From Anarhynchus alexandrinus (Eukaryota > Chordata > Aves > Charadriiformes > Charadriidae), in the NCBI GenBank assembly GCA_008711295.1, contig VUYV01000020.1, forward strand, positions 125,558-189,557: DNA of 64,000 nt, read 5' to 3'. A model generated the notes under the pieces. That model saw nothing but the letters and a program-made list of their open reading frames with translations. It was not told where the DNA came from and ran no database searches. Position numbers and translations under genes: made by a program. Of this stretch, positions 22,278-35,859 are shown piece by piece (positions within the stretch are counted from its first letter, which is position 1; every line of letters begins with the position of its first letter).

Positions 22278-25200
22278 CCTCCAGTCTCTTGTCTCACATG
22301 GGACATCAGGCAGTCTTCATTTTTCTCTTCTTCACTGGTGTCAAAGAGTCTCTTGTATGGGTATTTACCTTTAAAAAGTGCTTAGTAACCTTTAACATGC
22401 TTCAGTCATGATTCAGTGCTGTTCTGTGCAGCTCAAGAGGTTTTTCATCAAATACAGCAGGTATCTGGGGCAATTTCATCACATTGGTTTGAGCGTAGGC
22501 TGCATGGTTCTGGAGGAGTATTAGGGCTTTCAAGTATCAGCTTTTGAGCTGTCATGTTCATAAATTTTGTTGTGTTAGAGGAGTCCATTAAGTGATTATT
22601 AGGTCCTTACTGGGCAAGCAGAGGGAGCAGAGCAGTGACAACTGATCTAAGGCCAGGAGGGTGGCTCTCAGAGAACAACAGTACTAAAACAAGTTCCTCT
22701 TTCTCCAAAGCCATCTTACCTTGTGAGAAAGAACAAATCTTGTTCATATGACTGATCTTAAAAAACAAAACAAACAAAGCTAGAAGATACCCCCATCCCA
22801 GCTCCTTTTGCCACATCTCTTTCCACTGATGTATCATCTTTAGTTGGAAGTAGTTTTGGAATAAGAAGATGAAATTATCACATGAAATCTCTTATTTTCT
22901 GTTGCAAAAGAATATGAATACATGCTTGTTATATTTTCAAAGCACTTGAAAATACTATTTTCTAGTAGATAGTGCTTTTGGAGTAGAACTTGAATAACAG
23001 ATTATTTTTTTTTGAATGTCAAAAATGATTATCCATTTGAGTGGTTAATAATAAAAGATATATGAAAGAACAAATTGTAAATTGGTACTTTTAGCTCTAC
23101 TGTGTTGTAGAAATTTGTTGTAATTTATAGGGAGTAATTATGAAGTATGTATTGAACCATTGTGGCATTGAGATCTTTGAGAATTAAATACCTAGTTGTT
23201 AGGAGGAACGAAGCAGCTTAGATTTGGGTTGTAACTGGGTACTGGATTGTGTGGCAGATGAAGCACTTAGTCCTTTAAAGACAAAAGTTTACTGACTTCA
23301 AAGAGCTAATGGAAATATTATTTTTCGACAAATTATTATTTAGCCAAGATCACTGGGAGACTAACTTCTGCTTCAATCTGTATCTGTTTCTGTTTTGCAG
23401 CGTTGTTTTATATGGCTTTTAAACATAAATCTGTTAACTGGAGAGCTTTCCATTGATTTACGCAGCTGCTGGTGGATTTTGCAGCTGCATGTACAGAGCG
23501 TACTTCAGCCTAGCTTGCAACCTCTGGCCCCGTTCACTTGATCACAGTGAATTAAAGTGCACGTTAGATTTTCCAGAAGGAAGGGAGTTTTGTGAGAAAG
23601 GTAGCCAAGAAATTATCCTGTGAGAAATAGGAGGGGTAAAGGCTAGATTTCAATGGGGCTTCTCGCATCTCACCTTGTTCTTCCAGCTCCAGCTTCTCAC
23701 CTACGTGTTCTTTGTGCTGCTGCCTAAATACTACAGAGTGCTTTTCAGAAAAACAGTACTCTGGAATCGAGTGGTGTAGGTTTTTTTGTCTGTTTGTTTT
23801 TATGAGCCTTAAATCACAGAAATTTTGCCAAATGATGACTAAGCCACTGAAGGTGATTTACAGGACGGTCCTGTAAATGTAAGTAAACGAGGCTTCTTTC
23901 TCATCTGGAGACAACTATGAAGTTCTGGACCTCTGTGGTTACAGGATAGCATGACTGTCTTGAAAGCAGGAGCAGCAGACTGCTTATGTATCCGTATCTG
24001 CCTGCCAAGGACCTGTAATTTGTTTACTGTTCCCCTTTGGATCCACTTAGACATCACTCTTCTGGTACTAACGTGAGATATACTTTTGACAGATCTTGAT
24101 GCCTTGCACCCTACTGTGTAATATGGTTTATGTTAAAGGAAACTAAACTTTGGTGTTTGCCTTCCTGCTTCCCACAGCTGAGTTACCTTTTTTAATAAGT
24201 TTTCAGGAGAAATGCAGTTAGATGCTGATCCTTGATGCAAGCACATGTAGAAGCTAACAAATCATACATGAGATGCAGCTGGTGTTCATTTCATTCCTGA
24301 AGTTAGTTTCTATATGTTTGAGTTATTCACTCGGGAAAAAAAAAGTTAGGGGCTGTTGCCTTCAGAAGTGTTTAGTTTTGGCCATAACCATCCTAGAAAT
24401 TCTGTCTGCCAGTAAACTGTCGCCATCTTGCAATATCTGTTCAATTTACAGAAAACAGTACAGGTCACTGATGTGACTGTTCAAGGCACACGGCAGTAAA
24501 GCTTCTGCCTTGTTTAAAGTGAAGGGAGCCTATCCTTAAGCTTTCCTGGTCCTTTTATCTCATTACTAAGGCCCATGAGTGTTTCATCCAGGAGTTCCTT
24601 CATGAACCGGAAGCCAAAACTGGTAGCTATATCCCTGCTTGTAGGACAAGATTGGGAATCCGTAAGTGCTAGGCTGGTTTTCCCTCTGAAGGTAATCGGT
24701 GAAGACATTCAGCAGGCCTTTTAAAATTTGAAATACACATTGCATCTTTCAAAATTTCCAGAGTAAATATTACTGGGCCTCCCATTTTTTTTCCTATTTT
24801 ACTTTAGTCAGACAGTACATCTCAAATGGTTTCATTTAGAGTTAGTAATCATGTATGGGAATATGAGTGCTGGGTGTCGGGAATAGATTGCTATGATTGC
24901 TATGCAGCACCACATGCTGCAAACATTCACAGATTTTACTGGAGGCATTAAGAATTAATTTTTAAAATTATGCCTCTCATTACTAACAGACTCAGTCCTT
25001 TTTGAGAAGAGAATATGACATCAGAGGAGAATGTGACACCATACTAGATATCCTGCGGTTCCATATTATATCGCAGAAATGTACGATCCACTTCTTTCCT
25101 TTTTTTGTTTTTTAACTCTCATGCTTCCTGGTCCTTGTTGCTAAAGATAGAGTAACCGCTAATGGGGCACAAGTGTTTTATTGGCACACACAAGAGACTC

Positions 25201-26411
25201 CTGAAAGGACCGTAAGTTATGTATTTTCAATTTTTTTTGTATTTTTCCATATTAGTGGCTTTGTCAATCAGTGGCAGCGCAATTGGATAAACTGCTAAAA
25301 ATTCCTTGACCAAACAAACCAGCAATTCCTTTCTTCCTGTTCATGTACAGAGCAGATTGCCAGGGTTAGTTTTAGATATTTTTACGTCACATAAGAAAGA
25401 GCTCACTGTACTTTCAGGAGAGAGTTTTGTCAGCTGAAATGTGTAAATCAGCATGCGTTTGAATAGGAACTTCCTGGAACATTGAGGTGAGGGCCGGCTT
25501 TCGGCTTTCGTTTTCAGCAGTTGAAAGTCTCATTTGTTTGGTTAAGTAGTAGGTTTTCTTTATTCTGGGTAGTAACTGTCTCACTTATCTTTCATTTCTT
25601 TTGCGTTCTTTTTTTCTCTCCTGTTTTTGAAAACAAAACATTGTAAATGTGGCTGGTGTTTCCCATACTCATATGCAGACACTTCCCATTCATAGTATTT
25701 CTTTACTACACTCTGAGGGTAGTCGTATTATTGAGTACAAGTCAAAGGAAACGGATCTTTGTGGCTGAAGGAGTTAGTCTAGAAAGAGTTCATTTATGGT
25801 AGATTATTCCAACACATGAACTCTAGCTTTTTTATTAGTATTTGTATCTTCTTGTCCTCTCTAGAAGACAACTTCAAGATAGTACCGCTCATTAGCAAAA
25901 GAATATTTTCTTTTCTTTTGAGTTTGTCTTTGTTGTTATGCTCTGACATAATGGAGGATAATCCATTTTAAGAAGTGATACAGGAACTTGCATGAGGTTG
26001 CATAGGAGATGCAGATTCTCCTATTCCACAATTCTGGGGCATGGAGATGATTGTCGCCATCATATGTGGTGTTCAGTTAAACTGGTTGATAGATTTTCCA
26101 CATAGCTATTGACACTCGAAGGCTCTTTCAATATGCAGTGAGTGCAAGGGGTTACCTTTCATTTAATTTAGACTCAGGGAGGCTATTAGGCTTCAGTTTT
26201 TCTCCTCAGCCTGCACTTTGCGTGTTTACCAAAAGCCCATCTTGGTATTTAAACAACCAACTATTCTCTAGAAAATACACTAAAGTGATAAAGGTTCTGT
26301 TTTGCCTATGCACAGGGGCTCTGCCATCTTGGCCAAGCGAAATAATTAGATATTTAAGGCAGAATGAGATTCTTAAGTATTCTCCTTTCTGTCCCTTGAG
26401 GACTTGATCAT

Positions 26412-26606
26412 TATAGAATCATAGAATGGTTTAGGTTGGAAGGGACCTTGAAGATCATTTGGTTCCAACCCCCCTGCTGCAGGCAGGAACACCTCCCACT
26501 AGACCAGGTGGCTCAAAGCCCCATCCAGCCTGGCCTTGAACACCTCCGGGGATGGGGCATCCACAACTTCTCTGGGCAACCTGTTCCAGTGCCTCACCAC
26601 CCTCAC
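26412..26606 (-). mobile_element. CR1 LINE 3' fragment, 5'-truncated
   Basis: The sequence begins with TAGAATCATAGAATGG, the reverse complement of the CR1 3' octamer repeat, then runs through the CR1 3'UTR (complement of the CTAGTGGGAGGTGTCCCTGC-type segment, here diverged) into the last codons of ORF2 before diverging near 26606. It is therefore inserted on the minus strand. About 195 bp remain, all from the 3' end, the usual result of incomplete reverse transcription. It is more diverged than the 28662 and 43036 copies. Confidence 0.88.
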
Positions 26607-28661
26607 CATGATCTTGTAGGTGTGCTCACACATCTGAAAAGTTTGCCATAAAGCACAGGAACTGCACGTCCTTTCATTCCACTAACAACGTTGGTATCCT
26701 CTGCTGACAGACTGACAGCAAGAACAGAAGACCCGAGTCTTGGCCTTTTTCCATCTGCTGAAGTAATGGTTTAAAAAAAACCCTAATTTTCAATTTCCAC
26801 GTCGATTTCTGCAGCATGTGCAATGAAATGGCAGGTTTCCATCTTATTTTCAATTCCCATCTTATTCTAAAATACTGGTGACTGTTTTATGGGCTGGAAG
26901 GGGTAACACTCAGACTGAGGACCATTTCAAGATGGCTGCTTGCCCACTCCTCTGCCAAAAATAGTGAAATCACTATTCCCTCCTCCAGTGCAGGGATGAT
27001 GAAAGCCAGATTAACTTCCTTAAAAATCCTGCTTCATGTTCTTAGAGCAGTGATACCTTTCCTTTCATCTCTGTGGAGTGCCTGCAGTTGAGACAATTAA
27101 CATGAAGTGGTAGGCATTTGTTTTGGTTTTATTTTTACTTTTTCAAGAAAGGTTTTGTCTGCAGAGTATTTAAATCCTGTATTTTTTTTCTCTGCAGAAA
27201 ACATTTTTCTTATTTTCTTGGCTAAGTGGAAAATTAATTTGACACTTTTGTCTTACCTTTAATATTAGATTTATTTCATTGCATCTACCTCAAATAGAAA
27301 TTATTCGTCCTTTTAGCTTACTAAATGCCATAGTAAAGGGTTGTATTAATAATGAGGTTTTGTTCATCCCTTGACCAGGCAAAAAACCTTTATTCTCTTG
27401 CAGTCTCTGAATGCCTTTATATATATAATTCTTCATATCTTTTTTAATATCTTTCTTTTATCTGTGCTTTTCTTTACATCATTATGTATTTATTGGATAA
27501 TGTAGAGCAATCTTGTAGCTTTACATTGATGCTTCCTTACACTTGTTTTCTAGATTTGGATACAAGCATGATTTGGTTATAGCTTTATGCTTTGATTGCA
27601 TCTTCAAACATCTTAAAACATCTTCATGTTTTATTGGTTTTAAAGAACTGATGTTGGGTAAAACCAGCGATCTTTCAGAGGAGAGATTCTTACAAGTTGC
27701 AGTGGGGTTGGATCCTGTGACAGTATGAACTTCCTCTGCACTGATCTGCTCACATCCTTTCTACACCGATGCCTACTGAGCCATTTTTTCAAACAAACCA
27801 ACCAACCCAATGAATATAGACTTTTGCATTTGGAGTTTTCATTAATTATTCGTACTTGATGATGTATTCCCCACCACCCCTGCGTTAGGTGACTCTGTAG
27901 CCTCCAAGAAGCATCCCTTCATTACCTGACCACCTTTCCAAGATTATTTGTAGCACTATTTAATGGCAGAGTGTGATCTCTCTAATGGATTCCATTATCA
28001 GGGACTGGAGTGTGGCATAGAAATAGTAGTATCTCCCAAACTGGGCACCACATGTGGTTTTAGTTGTCTCTCATGCTTTAAAAGCTCAGTTTGGTTTTTA
28101 TGTCTTTTATATTGTTTGGGTTTCTTTTTCATGTCCTTTCAAATACAGGAAATTGTGTCTGTTTACTCAACTGTACACAGCGGCCTAATGAAATAATGCC
28201 TCATGCTATTTCTGGCAAAGGTTTTCTCTGGATTCATGTATACATTTGTAGACAAGTTTTTAAGTGTTGTTCAGCTTTACTTGTAAACAAAACTTTCCTG
28301 AAAATACTTAAATCCACCAAAATCAAATGTTTGGTTTTTTTTTTTAAATAAGCAAACCAGAAATAGTAAAGAGCAATGGGCTTCTCCCTTGAGCCACATT
28401 ACTACACTAACTCCAGATGACTGACCGATTAACTTGAGCACGGCATTTTGCTTCTATAATTGAAATACGCAGTTTTCTTTTTATATTGCAGTTAAACTGT
28501 TATTTTTTCCCAAGTTTCCTAGAAGACACTTATAAGAATAGGAATGCCAAGACAGACCAAGGTTGTTACCCATTACTTTGTCACCAACAGTGGACAATAA
28601 CAGATGGGAGAGTATAGGAATGGGGCTGATATACAGATGCTGCCCTGGTATTGTTGGTATA

Positions 28662-29210
28662 TCATAGAATCATAGAATGGTTTAGGTTGGAAAGGACCTT
28701 GAAGATCATCGAGTCCCAACCCCCCTGCCATAGGCAGGGACACCTCCCACTAGACCAGGTTGCCCAAGGCCACGGCCAGCCTGGCCTTGAACACCTCCAG
28801 GGATGGGGCCTCAACAACCTCCCTGGGCAACCTGTGCCAGTGCCTCACCACCCTCAAAGTGAAAAACTGCTTCCTAATGTTCAATCTAAACCTGCCCTCT
28901 TCCAGTTTGAAGCCATTCCCCCTCGTCCTATCACTACATGCCCTAGTAAAAAGTCCTTCCCCAGCTCTCCTGTAGGCCCCCTTTAGGTACTGGAAGGCTG
29001 CGATAAGATCTCCGCGGAGCCTTCTCTTCTCCAGGCTGAACAGCCCCAACTCTTTCAGCCTCTCCTCATAGGAGAGGTGCTCCAGCCCTCGGATCATCCT
29101 CGTGGCCCTCCTCTGGACACGCTCCAGCAGGTCCATGTCCTTCTTATGTTGGGGACTCCAGAGCTGGATGCAGTACTCCAGGTGGGGTCTCACGAGAGTG
29201 GAGTAGAGGG
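28662..29210 (-). mobile_element. CR1 LINE, 5'-truncated, minus strand
   Basis: Two copies of the ATCATAGA-type octamer at 28662-28678 mark the CR1 3' end on the minus strand. The body continues through the 3'UTR into the C-terminal part of ORF2, which is still open. The element stops near 29210, where similarity to the plus-strand copy at 43036-43604 ends. Around 550 bp remain of a full element of several kb. It is clearly a younger insertion than the decayed copy at 53525. It lies in the intron upstream of BIRC6 exon 5, in inverted orientation to the copy downstream of that exon. Confidence 0.93.
28750..29210 (-). pseudogene. CR1 ORF2 C-terminal remnant (reverse transcriptase polyprotein end)
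   Basis: Open minus-strand frame ending at a stop at 28750-28752. The peptide has the hallmark C-terminal CR1 ORF2 features: [31 protein letters not shown], the run [20 protein letters not shown] and the terminal LEVFKARL...ALGNLV. The full ORF2 encodes endonuclease and reverse transcriptase; only the region after the reverse-transcriptase core is left, so it is not functional. The frame stays open about 25 nt past the homology boundary by chance. It differs from the + strand copy at 43036 at roughly 8 of 147 shared residues. Confidence 0.88.
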
Positions 29211-32200
29211 ATGGACAGGGCTGTTGTCTCCTCATTTATTAGCCCTTGATGGCCCATTCTTACATGAATTTACACAATTACTTTTGAACCAGTAATAGTA
29301 TTTACTGCCCCAGCATTTAGTACTAAGCTTTTCCAAAGCTCAACAGTGATATGTTCTGTAGTGTACGTTCTTTTACAAGTGGCAATATTTCTTCTAATGG
29401 TGCACCTAGTCCTTTGAGTGTATTGATCAGTGCAATTCTATTCACTTTTTTTACCGCTTGTAATTAAAAAAACAACTTTATCATATACTTCATTAGTCAC
29501 TGAGGCTGCAAAGTCTTAGTTTATTTCATTTTAGGTAGTGCAGCAGCTCATTCCGTACCTTGGGTTGTTCAGTCTCATTTCTCTCATCCCTTTTCCATTT
29601 CTGTCCGATCTCTTTGAGAAAGAGGAAAAACACGCGTGGTATTGAAGTGGTACTAATGATTGAATGCAGTCTCATTAAGTAATTTCTAATTTCTCTTCAC
29701 CTTTTCTAACATTTGATCTGATTTTTTTTCTTTTTTTGACTGCCAGTGGTCTCAGTGCTGAGATCCGAAGAGCAAAATCTTAAGGCTGTGTCTGAACAAT
29801 AATAGTAATCAACTTGGAGCCTGACACTGTACATGTTGAATTCAGAAGCCCACCCTTCTTGCATTGTTTTACTGCTCTGACACAGGATTTGTAACTCCTG
29901 ACCTGTGAGGGGGCTTAACCCCTCCTTCTCCTGCTTCATTATGCGAGGGGATGAGTCTTTTCTGATGCCATTTTTTCTGATACTCAAAATGGTACTGTGA
30001 AAATGCCTGTGTTATTCCTATAAAGAAAAGTGAAGAAAAAATCAAGCTAATTAAATTATTACAAGATGACAATGTTTAGAAAGCATTTGTTTTAATTTTT
30101 ATCCAAAGGCTAATGTTTTCTTAAAAAGATCTCATTTTGAAATAGTCTGTAGGCAATCTTTTTTTCTGTCAATACGGAGCAGAACACAGGGTGTTAATTA
30201 GGCCTATTATAAAAGAGGCTTGCCCTGGGTTGATTCTGAAACAGAAAATCAAGAGGCAGTAGAGCGTGACGTATTTGGAACTGACACTATTGCCTGCAGC
30301 GTGGACTGCATTCATAGATCATATGTTTGCAAAGATGCGGTAAAGGGGGACTGAGGAACGGCTCCAGTTTTAAAATACTTAGAAAAAGGATGTGTGGCCC
30401 TATTGGGAAGACAGTGTGTCTCACTCATGCTTGGCAGTGTCTGTGGCCACAAGTCTGTGTCTGAAGGTTTTAATTAAAAATACAAAATGAGTGTTTCCTT
30501 TGTGTGGCTTTTTTGAACGGCAGCGTTTGTAGCTACTGAGAGTCTTTAATATGGTAATGAGATCCTGAAGTCTTTAATTTAATCATGGCTATGGGGTTTA
30601 GGTTTGTGAATAACATACTGAGGCATCAAAAATATGTCCACAGTAATTACTAAGCGTATTTTAGAAATGTTGTAAAATTGACAGAACTTTAAGATCTATT
30701 TTTAAATTATTTGGAGATTAAAAAAGTAAAATAAAATAAAAAAGAAAAAATGTAGTGGCAGGTGTGTATGGTACTCCGGTCATGATCTGAACATTGGACT
30801 TAAACTTTTTAGTAAGTAGCATGGTAATGAGAATGTCTTATTTTACTTCTAGCTGCTTAAATTGATGAGACCAATGTCCTTTATTACTATAAAAGAAAAA
30901 ATAGGTGCCTTGGAATCCAAAGGTTTCTTGGGTCTTTTGCAGGGAAGGTTTGGATGCACTAAATTTTGAGCATTTGTGCATGATGTGAATAGAACAGTTT
31001 TACAATATAGCTGCTCTACATAACTGTCAGTGGGTTTCTTTCATGTTACTTAAAACAGGCAGGATTAGATGGCTACTTCTGGACAAATGTTTAACAAAAT
31101 ACAGCCAGTCGTGTTTCTGGGAAGATATAAAATCTCATTGAAGCAGGAGAAAAATAGATCCAAAACAAAACAAGACATGAGACTTGAAGGAGTCTCTTGG
31201 GTCACTGGAAACTCTACCCCATGCAAGAAAGAGGCCTCTTGGAATGGAAGATGAGAGCATAATTATAAAATTACAATTCAACTTCAACTTTGATTATAGA
31301 GATCAATTTGTTCATTTCAAGTTTTAACCTGTTTTTCCCCCCTCTTCTGATCTGTTAAACGTAAGCCATACTTGTAGCCATTTGCAAGAATTTTTTGGTT
31401 TAAGTTTACATTTTCTGGTTTTAGATATGCATCTCTCCACAATGCTTTTCTCTTTTCAGTTATTTCCTTTTAATTGTCCATTCGTGACCATCCCTCTCAC
31501 ATTTGCAGTGGCAGATCTCTGAGAAAACAAATAAAATGTCTGTAATTTGGAAAGAGTTTCCAGTGGTGCCTTCTGCTGTGGCTGCCAGCACACCGTTCTT
31601 TCAACAAAGGCAGAAAGTCAGTCATGTTATTGGTCAGAAGTAAAAAGAAATTGCAGTTTGAAAAAGTCATACTTTTGTGGGCCTCTAAAATAACTGAAAT
31701 TCAAGGAGAAGTCCTGAACTGAAGCATGTCTAGTAAATGAGAAATTATGTTCAAGAGAGAGATTGAGAGCATCTACGTAGGGCTTTTCTTGTAGTACAGA
31801 AGCAGGGATAGTGTCTCTCGTGTTTTATTTTATAAAGTTTGTAAGCTGTTTGGGGTAGAAGTTTGGTCACGGTGAGAATCACACTAGGAAGGCCTTCACA
31901 TTAGATACAATTTTTTCATCAATTGCTTACAAATTACTCTTCTCTATTTGTTTCTTTAATCTGCTGTAAAGTGTGAAGTATTTTGGATATAATGGATATG
32001 CTACAGGAATAATTGCCTTTATTTTAAAATAAATGTGCATGTTCTTTGTGGTATGTTTTATATATCCTTTGCAATGGAAATAAGCTTTATAATCTTATTC
32101 ATAGCCAGTTAAGTTGTACTGAGGATGTTAAATGAATTGTAAAAAAAATTTATTGCTGTTCAGTACTATCTATTTAATGGGCCATTAGGTCTGGCTATTC

Positions 32201-35200
32201 TTTGTTTGAATATTGTATAATATTAAAAGAAAGCAAAGGCGTATTAGACTCAGTTGGGCCATTATCATGTTACAGATATATATGCAATTTAAAGTGATAC
32301 CTTGATCCTATGAAACGACCTGCCCTCCTATGCTTTTTCATTATATCAAGGTTGTAATTGCATATGGGTAGTCTCAGGTCTTTGTAAGAAATAGATCTAT
32401 ATTGCTGATAAATAAATAGATGTGTGGGAAGCAATTGAAATATTTTGAAATCACGCACACAATCTTTGAATGTTAATTAGGTGTTTCCCAGGAATAAGTA
32501 GGCTGTGTCTAGAAGTTTTCAGAAATGTGATCAGTACCTTAATATCTCGCGAACTTTAGGCATTTGTGAAAGACTGCCATTTTCAAAATACGGGATGATC
32601 AGCAGTTTCTGAAAGTCAAGACGTCTTAAAATAACTTCAGTCAGACTCCTCTTCCCTCCCGCCCCCACAAATCAGAACTGCTTGTTATTAGCATATAAGG
32701 GAGATCTGGTTTTATGAAATGTCTATTTTTTACCTATTTAGCCTTCACTGTCTTTCTAAATTGCAAATAGTGTGTGAGGCTAACTGAATTGTAGCGATTC
32801 CAGTAAAACTTGACCTTTATTACCCAAAGGAATGGGAGGGAGGGATGAGACTTTACCCCACTAAACCATGTTTTCCAGATGTTTTCCATCCCTATCTGTC
32901 TTAGTAAATGGCAGTGGCCTTGCTGAGATTTCTGCTTTTCATAAATGCAACAGAAGAAATTTAGACCCGAGACACTTTTTTGACGTGAATTGTGAGTTTA
33001 TATGCATGCTGCTTACTGTCCAGAAAGGCTACAGTGAACTTCCTTGCTAATTATCATGGACAACAAGACATCAACCTGGTTCTCAGATGTGTCCGCTCAC
33101 CCTTCTAGAACTCATAGCTTCTGCAATTAATAAAACAACGGTGGTAATAAAGATGCACTGGGATTCCAACGTTCAAGAGCGCTGCTGTCATCGCCTTGCC
33201 GCCCACCCCGTGGTGGTGTTGCCCTGCTGCTCTCTGTCACCTCCCGGCCCCGCTCCCGTGCCCTGGGCCACCTCCTGGCCACCAGCGAGGGGCTGTTTTA
33301 CAGGTCTCCTGCAGCTGGCTCTTCTGCTCCAGGTTCAGCAGCAGTTTTTAGCTTGTGCGCTGCTTCATGCGCCAGTGTTTGAACTGGTTGAATGCCGGTA
33401 TGGGTAAAAGGTGAGACCGTGATGTGTATTTGGTGAGTGGAAGTTGAGAAGCACGCAGGAAGCTCGCAGGGGGAGCAGGCTGGGTCAGGCAGCGCAAAAG
33501 CCATCTTCCAGGCACTGGCTTTGGAGCCTTCCCTCAGACAACGCTGTTGTCACCAGCCAGCCCGGTCCTGCCGGCCCTCTTTAAGGCAGACAAGGAAGCA
33601 GGATAAAAGCTGTGTACAAATCCCTGCTCTGAGTCTAGTAATAAAATAATTTAATCTTTACCTCTCTTTTGATGTAAGTATGTGGCATATAGTATTTATT
33701 TGAAGAAGTGCTTGGGAAACCTAGCAAAAGTCCAGATAGGCTCTCTCGGACAGCAGTTCTGTTTGAGAGTCAACGAGGGGGAGCTTCTGAACTGCCCCCT
33801 GGTACTGGGGGTTGGACCTTCCTCAGCAATTGACTGCTCCACAGAATTGGGGAGCACTGACAGCACAAAAATGGGCAGATGTGAAAGACCCCACAGTCTG
33901 CATGTACCTAACAGCCAGGTCGGTCCCGGTGTACTCAGTGTGGGAGTCTGAGAGCACCAAATGGAGCTGTTTGGGAAAGCTATTTGTCATTATTTAATAA
34001 CGTTTTTGACTTTGGGATAACAGAGAATCCTGGATAAAATATCCATTTGTCATTTTTACAAAGCCAAGGATCTTGATCTCCCGTTTTCATTTTCTTAGGA
34101 ATGCTGTGTATTTGCAGTTTGGTGCGCTTATGTGCGTGTCCATATAAATCAAATGTTAGTACCTTTTTATACAACTGAAGTACACATATAAAAAAAAATC
34201 TGACATACTTAAGATGTGCTAATGCTATTCAAATTATAGCTCTGCTATAAGCAAAAGTATTTGTTTCTATTTTGTGATATGTTGGATTTTCTTTCCTGCA
34301 CAAGAAGCTACCTTATTTAATTCAAGTAAAATGTTATGCTCCACCTGTATTGCCCAATTCAGTCAGGCAGAAAAAAGTTGGTTGTGTTCCCAAGGAATAG
34401 CATACTGTGAAGAAAACAGTGGATTACGTTTAACAGTTGTTCTTCATTGAAGTTTGTATTTGCTTAAAATCCAAATTGCTGGCATCGTAGTTGGTAAGAT
34501 ACCTCTATGTGAGGAAGATAGTCCAAAGGTTCTGTTGCTTCTATTTGATGGAAATAGGATTTGTTAATTTGCAGATTTGTATTTTATATTTTTCTTCATG
34601 TTTTTATTACTTTAATTAATTCCTTTAAAGGATTTTGATACAGGTTCTAAATATTTTTTTACAAAGCTGTGTCATTTCTGTTTCTGAAATACTGAAATAT
34701 ATATATAATGATATCTAAAGGGAAAAAATCTATCATAAATCCCAACTAACTAAATAAGCTGCCAACGCTAAAAGCAGTAAAGATGATGATGGAGCCTGAG
34801 TGGTACAGCCTGAATATTGAGGATCCAGTTTGAACTCTGCTGGACTTGCTAAGCATCTGTCAGTCCAGAAGGGTGCTGTTAGGACATCTGTAGCTGCAGC
34901 CAGCTGTACCAGGAGGAGATACTGTAGCATATACTGTACTCAGTTTGGCATTCTCTTTCAACTGAAAGCAAAATAGGTGTAAGTAGATAAATCTCCAAAT
35001 AAAGGTAATAAACAGTAATTTGTCGATTTTGAGTTCTTTAAAGCAAGTGTTTCTGACACTTATCCAGATATCCAGTCCTGAGAAACATTTTTAGGATTTA
35101 GACTGGGGATTTGGGATGGGGGAGAATTCTGGCAGTTTGGACAGATAAACACTCTTGCATGGGTCATAATCCTTAGTAAGTATAATAAAGGCCTTGAACA

Positions 35201-35765
35201 AAAATAGTGTAAGACACGTAACGGTATCAAGAAATTGAGTTGAGAAGAGTCTAGCATTAAGGTAAAAGAAATTAGTAGTTGTTCCCCAAAAGACTGTTTA
35301 AATTGAAACCAAGTGAATGCTTTTTATTTGTTTCACATGGGAACAATTGCAAAGCAGTGCAAGTGAGTTGAATCTGCTAAAACCAGAAATTCTCTTCTAT
35401 CTTTCCAGAAAACATTCCCAATTTAAAGTTATGTCAGTTCAGTTTCCCTCCTGACAGTAATTTTTAATTTAACTATGCATTCAGCAAAGCAGAGGGCAAG
35501 CAAGCACTGAAGGATTTGAAATTATATGTTCTGGCTTCATGAATATTTCATGGTTAAAATAAATAAATAAAACCTTTCCAGAAATGAAATGCTATGGTTA
35601 TCTAAGAGGTCATATTTCTCCTTCACTCACTATCTTTGTAATAAAACAGCTATTGATTAAATTGAGGAGCTGCTTGATCTTTAATACTACAGGTGGGAGG
35701 TGGTTTCTGGGAAGGGCTACACTATGGGGTTATGGGGTTTTATGGTCTCCCTTTCTTTTGCCCTG

Positions 35766-35766
35766 N
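35766..35766. other. Ambiguous base (N)
   Basis: A single N interrupts the sequence. It is an assembly or consensus ambiguity rather than biology, and lies in non-coding intron sequence so it does not affect the BIRC6 frame. Confidence 0.99.
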
Positions 35767-35837
35767 CATTTTACACATTATGAGGCTTTTTCTGTGGGCA
35801 ATCATCGTTGACTAGAGACGAAGAATAAGGAATGGAT

Positions 35838-35859
35838 ATATATATAAAATATATAAAAT
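35838..35859. repeat. AT-rich simple repeat
   Basis: TATATATATAAAATATATAAAA-type tract in the large intron, close to the ambiguous base. A low-complexity microsatellite. Confidence 0.6.

Noticed and set aside
28651..29295. Plus-strand frames of 71-111 codons over the CR1 copy
   Set aside because: They are antisense shadows of the CR1 ORF2 remnant on the minus strand. The same applies to minus-strand frames at 42903-43583 over the other copy.
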